A DNA stretch of 64,000 nt. It comes from Metridium senile. Taxonomy: Eukaryota; Cnidaria; Anthozoa; Actiniaria; Metridiidae. Below, one piece after another: positions 1-17,100 of this stretch. The position numbers and the translations under genes were made by a program. Below the pieces are notes generated by a model that worked only from the letters and a program-made list of their open reading frames with translations, had not been told where the DNA came from and ran no database searches. Numbering within the stretch: position 1 is the stretch's first letter; each line of letters starts with the position of its first letter. Where the stretch lies: positions 12,220,447 through 12,284,446 of the forward strand of contig OX459100.1 of the NCBI GenBank assembly GCA_949775045.1. The letters are read 5' to 3'.

Positions 1-634
1 AATATTGTTTTGATTTCTTATTTGGCTCGATCGCGTTAATTTCCTTCCTTTAAAAATCTTTAGCCCCTTTTTTGAATTCAAACTATGTTAATATGTCCGC
101 GAGTGTTAATTTCCTATAATAAGGAATTCAGTGTGGAATTCAACGCTCAGAAAGCTGATGTCTGTAATCATACGAGTGATTACAAAATCAGACAACAGCG
201 TAGCGGTAGTCCGATTTGTTTATGACGAGTATGATTATACAGACAGAATTGGACGACACGAAGTTCAATTACCAATTAATCATAACTATTACAATTTCAG
301 GGAAAATTAAAAAAAAAATCCGATAAAATCCTCCAAAACCTCCATTTTTGAGAAGAATTTACTGTTGCTATAGTGATATATATCAATTCAGTGATTGTTG
401 GATTAATCTGAAAGCAGTAAAATCATTGGCTCATAAAACGTTCCTATTACAAGTGTCCGATTACAGCGAACTGTCCGATTACAAAAACAAGATTGATAAG
501 TGGACAATAGAGCAGTCTGTCATCCAATCAGATTTGAGGAAATTGTAATAGTTATGATTAAAGGCAAAATCACGGGTTCTGTGTACAGCTGTACAAATGA
601 TCCCTACCACATTATTTTTATATTTTATTCTTAG
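1..634. other. Intron of gene A upstream of first visible exon; inverted repeat
   Basis: No exon recognised; the 5-prime exon of gene A should lie further left. It contains inverted arms of about 23 bp (276-298 and 539-561, ATTGTAATAGTTATGATTAA), the ends of a small fold-back element. The 66-codon ORF at 348-548 lies between the arms and resembles nothing. Confidence 0.5.
276..561. repeat. Inverted-repeat (fold-back) element
   Basis: Left arm 276-298 is the reverse complement of 539-561. Size about 286 bp, no coding content; MITE-like. Confidence 0.5.
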
Positions 635-7004
<6,370 letters not shown>

Positions 7005-7202
7005 CATCATTTTGAAATTGAACTATTATAATCATGCACGATAATTCTAACTATTTTAATAGTAATTTGTTAAGTATGTTAAGTATGTATGTTACATACT
7101 TGATACCGAGTGACAAAAACATTTACATACTTTAATAGTATTTATATTGACACCAAGATTTGCTTAAAGCTTTTGAAACAAATTCTGAGATAAGACAACA
7201 AT

Positions 7203-7240
<38 letters not shown>

Positions 7241-7677
7241 GAAAATTAACCAATGACTTACGATGTTCAATGTAAATTATAAAACTTGTTTAATGAATTG
7301 ATGATTGTATCGTAAATGAACTGAATCAGATTTATTAAACACACGACCCTTTGCATACCTTTTGAGACAGAAGGTTAATAAATTTAAATAATAATTAATA
7401 ATAGTTAATAATTTTAATAATTTTCTCCGTTTATTTATTTTATTTTATTTTATTATTTTTAACTTTTTAAAGCAAAAGCGCATAGATCAGGATAGTATAT
7501 GCGCTATATAAGCACATTATTATTATTCAGTATTATTAAGGTTGGGGGTTCAAATCAATGATCATTCAAGCGATTATTTTTAAGAAGGAAGTGAGTTGAC
7601 TTCTTATCACTTGAATAATATCTCGAATGAGCATTTCAGTTTGTGTGCAGGCCTAAATATTATTTGACTCCTCTAAA
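7005..7677. other. Intergenic A-B with CAA microsatellite
   Basis: Holds a CAA tract (7203-7240) and AT-rich sequence. An AATAAA at 7377-7382 could be the gene A polyadenylation signal. The 60 bp before 7678 is a diverged version of the conserved upstream block of C, D and E. Confidence 0.5.
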
Positions 7678-8100
7678 ATGACCGCTCAAAAATACAAGAA
7701 ATATATTCTATTAGAAAACAACATCAATGAGTGGATCACAGAGATCGTTTTTCAAAGGGGCGAAATCCTTGAACAGTTACCATCACTTACTTCTGGGGGA
7801 AATTACGTTACTTTGCGTCGTATCCTTAAAAATTCGCAAATACTTACTGTACATATATCCGAAGTGGGAAAGCTCGAACACATTGAAGCTGACTTGTTGC
7901 TGGCTGTTCAATCTTTTGACGAAAGGCTCTCTATTTATCAAGAACGTCGTGACCATTTGGAGATGGGAAAGCGTTTGGAGGTAGGCAGTAAAGTTTTGGT
8001 TCAAGTTGGAAGCGATGGTGAAATAGATCGGCCAGGAGAAATCAAGTATAAAGGGTTGATGGCAGGACGCCAGGGTATTTGGTTTGGAGTAGAACTCGAG
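7678..8100 (+). CDS. Gene B exon 1: CYLD-like N-terminal region and first half of CAP-Gly
   Basis: ATG at 7678, donor GTAGGG at 8101, 141 codons, phase 0. The conserved parts are SVHIS-like strand, KLEHIEADLLLAVQSFDERL, YQERRDHLEMGKRLEVGSKV and GEIKYKGLMAGRQGIWFGVE. They line up with CYLD, where a short LLLAI/ERF helix precedes the CAP-Gly strand GVVRFRG and GIFFGVEL. Residues around 48-56 differ from the paralogues while flanks are nearly identical. Confidence 0.85.
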
Positions 8101-11100
8101 GTAGGGACGTAATAACATATCAAAATTTTATTCTTATAAGTAATGATTTAGAAACACATAATGAAATTATTTCTTTACTAAGTCTCATTTTTACATCAAA
8201 ATTTTAATGATAAGCATATTACAATATATTATAGTTATTTGCGCTTTATAATATCAAATAATTATCATTATTATAACTATTATCATTAACTAATAGTTAT
8301 TATCATTAACTAGAGTACAAACAGTAAAAGTGTGCAATACTTTGTACTATTTACCACTAAATAGTGTTGATTAAACAATAGAGAACAAAAGAATTTGCAT
8401 AATTTAGCAGTATTTAGTGGTATTTATGCTGCACACTTTTAGTTTAATATTATAAAGCGCAAATAACTAAGAATATATTGTTATTGCTTATTATTAAAAG
8501 TTTAATAGTTCACAATCTTAAAATATATCCCTCGTGCTTAATATGACTAAAATTAATTATCGGCATTTATCTTTTACTGAATTGTTGTTAATACTTAAAC
8601 AACTTGACTATATATGTCATATGCGACTTCGTTCAAATGATCAACGACTTTAGAAAACGAGATGATATTACTAATGATAGATTATTCAATACTTAAAATA
8701 TTTGAGTTTTCAAGAGAGGCTCTTTGCTTGGTATGACAACACTTTAAATTTCACTAAATCTGTGATGCGAATCGTAGCTTGAATACGTCAACAATATTGT
8801 TGAAGTGTAACGAATAAGTAGGATGCATCGATGAGTGTTTTTATCAAAGTAATAACTTATATACCCGATGTAGAAAAGAGTTGCGCAATTGGCGCCAAAT
8901 TACAAATTACAAGAATAGCGACGGCCGAACAGACAGCTCTGGACTAGGAGGAGTGTTTTAGGACAAAATGGCGGAAAATCAAAGCTGTCGGTTCGATCTG
9001 CTGACACTTCGACGAAAAAGAAAGGAAAAAAGACAGCAAATATTATTCTTTACTAACGAAGGAACAGAAAGACTTATTAACTTGTGGATCAAGGAGCCAG
9101 CTCTTCCAATGCTGACATTAAAATTATTTTGAGAAAGAAACAAGATTCGCTTCACTCGAAATTTTACGCGACTTTTCCATTTCCCGCCCCACCCAAAAGA
9201 TAAGGGAGAGGGCCCTGGGAACGAAGTTGGCAACTTTTCCGTGCGTTGTGCGACACTTTTCGCAACTCTTTCCAATAGAAGAATAAGACCGCGCGCGTAA
9301 AAAAAAAAAATCTTTTTTGCGAAAATTGTGTCCAGCTCTGGACTACGGTCCTCCACGGTACCACACCAAATGTGTGAAGTAGCGAGATCTGTCAAAGACT
9401 CGTCATGTAGTTGTCTTGTATTCTTTTGTTTCGCTGTGCCACTCTTCCGTTTTCCGCGAAAATAAGTTGTTAGATACCAAACTTTGAGTGATTATATCTC
9501 TAGAAATAATTAATGCATGTATCTAAAACTTTGTACCAGTACTACATGAGTACTAAACACTGCAATATGTTTCGAAATTTGAATGAATTATCTGAACGAT
9601 AGACTCCAGACTTACCAGCTTTAAGGATTTTTCAATTCGATTCAAAAACACAAAAACTGGCTACACAAAATGAATTTAAAATATAAACAAATTGATATAA
9701 AATTTAGTTAGAATTACAGGCTAAAGTTGGAATTTTTTTGTAATTTGGAGTTTTTGCAAATGGGTTTGTTTGATTAAGAGAAGAGCGAAGTGAGAGGAAA
9801 AAATATGACGGCAAATTGACGGTCATATACTTATATGTTTATATATTTTAAATTCATTTTGTTATAAAAAAATATTGTTATATATAACATATATAATAGT
9901 TATTTAAAATATTTGTAGTTTCGATTGGGCATGGCCCATGCACAAAAACTATTTGAATATTATGTTATATTACAACGTATAAAAGAGTGTTCCTTTAATA
10001 CTGTAAAAATGGTAGCTTATACACCGTAGAAAATAGAGTTGTTGTAAATATGGTAACTTATACACGGTAGGAAAGAGAGTGTTACTATAAACAAACAGTA
10101 CAAATTATAGAATTAGTACTTATAATAATGCTAATGCTAACAATAACAAACAGGATTTAATATCAATTAGTACTATGCGCTAATTAGTACAAATCATTGT
10201 TCATGGGTTAAATGCAAGTACTCTACTTGCTGTTCAATATATATTTTCCGCATACACCCAGTTCAAACACAGGGAGCCCAAGCTCATCACTTGTGATCTT
10301 TTACAGTAAATGTATGGAGTCGAGAGATATCCTTTCGCTGTGCCTCAAATATACAATAATAACAACTTTTTTTACGTAGATAGTTGTGTATAATTGTTTT
10401 CTAGTCTGTGACCGAGGTTTAGCTCAATTAGAGCGATTTTGACGAAAATACCCCTTTGTCTTTCACAAGTGATGAGCTTGGGCTCCCTGTGGTTCAAAAA
10501 AGGTTGACGGGGCGATTGATGATTGGTGATTGCACGACCGAAAGGGACTGTGGGTAATACCAATTTCTTCTTATTCCATTGTAAATTACCCAAACACCGC
10601 TCAGCGATGACCTTAGATGGGTGTCTCGAAGGTTTCACTGAACGGTGGAGGCATTGTTTGGGTAATTTAAAAACGAATAAGAAGGAATTCGTATTACCCA
10701 TAGTTCCTTTCGGTCGTACCGTGCAATCGCCAATCGCCGTTTGCCCCGATAACCTTTTTGGGTGTATACACAACAAAACAAATTACAACCTTTTTTTAAA
10801 AATTAGTCACTGATAAATACTTGTGCCATGAATATCTTTAGAATTATGCGAAGAAAGCTGGCGATGGAAGCTTTAGCGAAAAAGGCAGAAGTGTTTTTGT
10901 TAGCTTGGACAAAATAATGGTGGCCTTTGAAATGGTTTCGTGGACTACGAACAACACGGAATATGTCGACACTAGCCTTTGTGTTCTTGGCGAAAATACA
11001 AAGCAGAAACACGTTGTTCCAGGTATTCTATGAATGACCTAGTTCCTTTCGCCCATGAAAACATTTTTTGAAATGTTTAAATTGTAAGTGTAATTAAATT

Positions 11101-14100
11101 GGCGATTGTTGAACAATGTAGGCTCAGATTTCAGCCGTTCGGGTTTCGTGCGCCCGCGATACTCTCCCCCGTAACGGCTGGGCGCATCGGCTTCGAAACG
11201 TGTCGCGCATGTCCGTGACGTAATTATGCTAATAGCATAAAAAAACGGAAACGGAAATAAAATTTGTTGAAATTTAAGCTAATGTAAATAAACTTTCCAA
11301 CGGCCTAATTGTCAAAAGGTCTTTTATTAAAATTTGTAAATGATTCGAATTCAATTCGAAACAACTCTTAGCAAAACCTGCATATCACTTAGCAATTCCA
11401 TCGGGTATGTTATTTGTCAAAAGAACGATCGAGACAAATCAGCGCAAAAGCTATTTCAATGGTAAACGTTTTGTTTATTCCAAGTATATAGTCCATTTTT
11501 ATAGGATTTTAAGAATAATCAAACAATAAAGAAGTAAAATTACAGCTAGAGTCGTTTCGATACACATTGTTGACTCGTTAAGAGAGCCGCTTGAGTATAT
11601 GTTACAACCGCGCTTAATCAGTCCGGAATATAGTCTTATTTGGCGAGATTTCTAATTAGCGAACTGTCCAATCAGGTACCGAAGTTTTGCCGTTACGTCA
11701 TAGCACGTCACTAACATGAACGAAATCAAAACATCCAAGATGGCGGCCGCAAAGGCGGATTGCAAATATAGGAGAACTATATGATCTAAAGCTCGTGTCT
11801 AAGTCAAACTGCCGTAAATATTTCTACGTTTTTAGGAAATGGACATTTATATTTAACCTTCGGGGTGTATGAAATGTATTGCTCAGCTTTATAACGCGTT
11901 TTATCGTTGGAAAGACAGTGGTATAATTTAAATTTTTTATTACATGTAATCGAATCGAGTCAAATCAAGTCCTCGCCCGTCGGTGAATTTTAACGCCAAT
12001 GGATATTAGTTATCCTATTCAGAATGCTTTTAAGCATTTTACTTAAAAGTACCATAGGAGAAGTGAGGTAAGGCTTATCTTGCCTAATTGTTAGTGTTTC
12101 TTGACTTGAGCAATAATTCAGCTTGTTTATGATGCAATTCGAATCTGTTTATGTTTGATATTTTTCATTGAGATAGACGTACTCACTGAACTAGATTCGC
12201 TTTAAACAAAGAAAAAGATAAACTAAATGTATGGAGCATATTTAAGGTTATTATTTTCTAAAATTGTCAGCTTGTCCTGGAATAGTTAGATTCGCTTTGC
12301 CTTTTGCTTATTTTAATTCAGTGCACTACCAAATAAATTCTCAAACCCTGTCTTGCTTTTATTAAAGCGTTCAATACATAAGCTTATTAAAAATTACTTC
12401 ACAATGGATTTTTCAACATATTCATCATGAAAAAAACTTTTGACTTACACTGTAAATCCATTCAATCATGAATTATTTGGCATATTGTTTGGCATGCATA
12501 TGAAAGCTACAAGTTTGTGCTTTGGACTTCTTTAATTAATTCAATTCACAATATAAAAGAATAATCAACAACATGCAAAAACAATATCATCAATTTAAAT
12601 TTTTATTTAAAGTGACTTCATTTTCATTACATCCTGCAGCAGTTTTATCTGAAAACAAATGGACATACAATTATATCAGACATTGAATTGGTAATAAAGT
12701 GACAAATAAGAACACAAGGCAGTGACTGTCATTGTTTTTAAATCATTTATACTGATAACTCATCCTGATAAACTGGAAAGGCCTAACCTCGTTTATCTCT
12801 TATTCACAATTAAAAAAGCAATAGAATCAGCATACTGCATGTTTGTACTTTATTACTGTGGTTCCTCTATTAAGCGGTCACCCTCAGGACTTTCCAAAGT
12901 GGCTGCCTAATAGAGGTTGGCCGCTAATTAATAGAGATATAGAATAAGTATCTCTAGGATTAGATTTGGGACTTTTTATTGTGGCCGCCTATAGTTGTTG
13001 TACCACTGTGTTTTCTTTTTTTGAGTATATGGATATTTTGTGCAACTATTTACATATTGCATGTGTACTTTGATCCATATTTGATACTTTTTATATCCAG
13101 TACTGTACTAAGATAACCATTTCAATTTTCTTGTATCATAAAGAGTTTCATTACAATTTTGAAATAAAGTGTTATTTTTGTCAATATTATTATCATTTTT
13201 ATTATCATTAAATTGTTGTTGATTAGTTCTGAATAAAAGTTATTATTATATTAATAATGATGATAATAATAATAATAATAGAGTGGTTTTCATTAGCCCA
13301 TGAAACAAAGTGTAATAGGGAAAGAGTAATAAAATGTATTTAATGTTCATAATTTACTTCAAAACTTGGTAACTGTAAATCTGTACTCTTTGGACTCCCT
13401 ATTTACAAACCTGCAAGAAATATCTGCTCATCTTCTCACTTATTGCTATCCTCAAAGTCATACAATATCAAGTCATATGGTCTACAGTCTTTATCTCAGA
13501 TGCTGCTCCTCTACTTTGGAACTCTCCACCTCCTGGGAGGGGTACTCCCTTTGTCCAAGTGGTAGTGGTGATCGGCGTACCTTTTAGGGTAAAAATGTTC
13601 CCTGTGCGTACCTTTTAGGGTCCTTTTAGGGTTCTGGCTCAAAAATCAGTTACGTAACATGATTTCATACCTAAAAGAGTCATTTTTACTCTGTTTTGTT
13701 GTTTTGTTGGGGTAGAAATCGACAAGGCTTTATCAGTTATTTTTATCTATGCGTATCTTTTAGGGGTCGTTTTCAAAACCTCCGCCGATCACCCCTACCA
13801 CTTGGACAAAGGAAGTACACCCCCCGGGCTCCACCTCCTTCAACTAAAGACATTTCAAGTCTATCTTTCTTCGAGTCAAATATCAAAACTCATTTGTTTA
13901 AATTCGCTTTTTCATTGCTATCATATCCATTTGTTATTTTAAGCGTTTAAAACAGACATGTATAAGCACTATACAAGCCATATATATAATCATATATATA
14001 TTATTTAGTGTGTAATAGTGCTATTGAACAAGTAATTATAAAACACAAAGTGAAAGTGTAATAAAGCATATGAAGCTAAACTGTGTTTCATGGGTTAATG

Positions 14101-17100
14101 AAAACCACTCTAATATTACCTAATAATTGATAGTAGAAGAATAGTCTACAATACTGTGCAAATCAAACCTTACATGTTACGAAATTTCTGTATAAAAAAT
14201 ACTCACACTTGTATTGAAACAACTTTGTTTTCATTTAATAACTCTACAGGCCTTATTTACAAAGTATTGCACCCTTCCAACATCGAATGTTAAGCTTAAT
14301 TATCATGTTTATATTAGTTATGAAGACATACTATGAGCGTACATGTGAGCTTGGATGTTGCTAGCTAATACAAAATGACAGTATAGCCTTCCAAAGCGAT
14401 CCTAAATTCATCAGAGATGCAAATTCTGGGATGAACTGTAGACCGATCGAACCTGGAGCGCCACGCGTCGAAGTATCAAATATCTTCTAAAAATTATGTC
14501 AAACTTTAGCTTAAATCTACCACTACAAAAAAATATCTACCATGCTGACACTTTGCATACAGTTAGAGAGAACATCCAAGAACCCACAAAAAATCGAACT
14601 TTCCACCGGAAAATTCAAACACGACGGCAATGAAGGAAAGTAATCATACTTACCGATTGAAAATCAACAAAATGGCGAACAACCAGCACGATGAAAAGAC
14701 GATTTAAAGTACTTTCTTCTCACTCTGCATCACCCAGTCGCCGTGTCAGCCATGTTTAGGTCCATGTCCTTTCAAACAAACTAAAAGTTCGCGGATATTT
14801 CACTTGAGAGAGCGCTGGAGACGACTTTTACAAACAAATCGATTATTTTTGCGTATTTTTCTCTATTTCCGCTTAGACAAAGGAAATATCACGTGACGTA
14901 TCTCGCCAAATAAGACTATATTCCGGACTGATAATAAACCAGTTTTAATTTTGAAAGTAAACATTTTGGATTTAAATGTAGTTATTCAAAGAATATAGCT
15001 GTGTATTTAAGGTTTATCGAGAAAAAATTCAAGAATAAAGACGATGATTACAGCTAGAGTCGTCACAGGTAGCCCAAGCTCACTATTTGTGTTGATTTAC
15101 TATAGGATATATGGGGATTTTTCAACGTACAATTTTTTGCCTTAATTCTCAATAAAATAAAATGAAACTCTTACCGTGTCTTTTTATTGCTCTCATCAAC
15201 CGTCTGACTGACTTTCAGCGATTTTCGTTGGAATTTAGCTGCCTTTCCCTAACGTGTAGTAAGAGAGAGAAAGGTAGGAGGCGAAGGCCCCAAAACGGCC
15301 TTCGAACTGCTGAACTAATCGCCAAATAATTCCTCGAAAAACGCTTCTAGTCCAAATCTTTCTACGCAGCAGTTCGAAGGGATAAATATGACACGCAAAA
15401 ATCCCAATGGATTAGAATCAACGGCTTTTTTGAAGCAGCCAGCCTCCACGAAGTTCGAATAAAACCGCTCGAAAAACACACAAAATATTCGTGTCTGGGA
15501 GAGTTGGGACAGTTGAAGCCGTTAAAAAACAGAGAGAGACTGGACCGGGCAAAAACAACCACTATCCGTGGGGTGCAAGGGTCGAAAATTGTACGACAAA
15601 ACTAGGAACCGCCCCCGCTCCCAGGGGCGAATTACTTGTGATTAAACTCCACACTGAAAGAGAGAAACGGTCGTTTTTTCCCCCTAACATTAATTTTGAA
15701 TGTCAACGTGTTCAGCGCGGTCAGTGATAGACCGACGAAGTACAATAGCTGTCAAGTAATTCGCCCCTGGGAGCGGGGGCGGTTCCTAGTTTTGTCGTAC
15801 AATTTTCGACCCTTGCACCCCACGGATAGTGGTTGTTTTTGCCCGGTCCAGTCTCTCTCTGTTTTTTAACGGCTTCAACTGTCCCAACTCTCCCAGACAC
15901 GAATATTTTGTGTGTTTTTCGAGCGGTTTTATTCGAACTTCGTGGAGGCTGGCTGCTTCAAAAAAGCCGTTGATTCTAATCCATTGGGATTTTTGCGTGT
16001 CATATTTATCCCTTCGAACTGCTGCGTAGAAAGATTTGGACTAGAAGCGTTTTTCGAGGAATTATTTGGCGATTAGTTCAGCAGTTCGAAGGCCGTTTTG
16101 GGGCCTTCGCCTCCTACCTTTCTCTCTCTTACTACACGTTAGGGAAAGGCAGCTAAATTCCAACGAAAATCGCTGAAAGTCAGTCAGACGGTTGATGAGA
16201 GCAATAAAAAGACACGGTAAGAGTTTCATTTTATTTTATTGAGAATTAAGGCAAAAAATTGTACGTTGAAAAATCCCCATATATCCTATAGTAAATCAAC
16301 ACAAATAGTGAGCTTGGGCTACCTGTGGAGTCGTTTCGATACACATTAGTCACATTGTTGACTCGTTTATAGAGCCGCTTGAGTATATGTTACAACCGCG
16401 AATAATAAACCAGTTTTAATTTTGAAAGTAAACATTTTGGATTCAAATGTAGTTATTCTAAGAATATAGCTGTGTATTTAAGGTTTATTGAGAAAAAAAT
16501 CAAGTAATAAAGACGATAATTACGAGTTTCGATACAAATGACAACTTACAATCACCGCCGTAATTTAAAATGAAAACTTCGTAGTTGTTTAGCATATTAC
16601 TCATTCGCCATCCTCTTCTTGGCCTATCAAGGCAGTCTTAATGTCTTTGGATGTTAAGAAGTTCTCTTGGTCTCTCATGAGAGAAACCAGAGGTAAAATA
16701 ACCAAAACAATGGATCCGCTCGACCCTTCATGGTCGAAAACAAGCGGCGCTGTTTGGAAAATCAATGATTTTCCTGAGCCAGTCAGTAGATAAACAAAAA
16801 CATCTTTGCCTTTTACTTATTCCTTCGTTGAATATCCTTAGATTTCTCGAAACCAAACGATTTCAAAGCATTTGAACAAGCACTTTCGAAGTCACTCTTA
16901 TCCGCCACAATGTTCACGATGAATTATAATTTATTAATTATATGCCCCTCGATTTTCGAGGGGCAAATCGCTGATTGGCTGAGAAAAACAATGGCAAGTC
17001 GATGCGCCCAGCCGTTACGGGGGAGAGTATCGCGGGCGCACGAAACCCCAACGGCTGAAATCTGAGCCTATGAACAATGGTGATGGCCAGATGCCGATTA

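Larger units (their letters stand above)
8101..10841 (+). other. Gene B intron 1
   Basis: Contains three MITEs (8232-8469, 10268-10491, 10496-10759) and a solo copy of the GGGAGAGGGCCCT repeat near 9200. Nothing coding is recognised. Confidence 0.6.
11618..14931. mobile_element. Nested 3.3-kb element, TAA target duplication
   Basis: Ends TCAGTCCGGAATATAGTCTT and its complement finishing at 14931, with inverted ends of about 30 bp. Flanked by TAA at 11615-11617 and 14932-14934. An uninterrupted copy of the target lies at about 16397-16410 (GTTACAACCGCG then AATAATAAACCAG). The 3-bp TWA-type duplication suggests PIF/Harbinger, but no transposase is seen. It encloses the element at 13281-14109. 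Confidence 0.75.
11119..17070. mobile_element. 5.95-kb DNA transposon with long TIRs and 9-bp target duplication
   Basis: Left end TAGGCTCAGATTTCAGCCGT and right end at 17070 form an inverted repeat of about 70 bp, including GCGCCCGCGATACTCTCCCC. Flanks 11110-11118 and 17071-17079 are both TGAACAATG. A 9-bp duplication with long TIRs is typical of Mutator-like elements; this class is inference, as no transposase ORF is visible. It holds direct copies of a roughly 230-bp unit (around AGCCGCTTGAGTATATGTTA at 11586 and 16373) and two nested elements. Confidence 0.85.

Noticed and set aside
348..548. 66-codon ORF near the left edge
   Set aside because: Lies between the arms of a fold-back element and has no recognisable motif.
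15362..16029. Identical 66-codon ORFs on opposite strands as a duplicated gene
   Set aside because: They are the two arms of a palindromic element, and neither shows a known domain.
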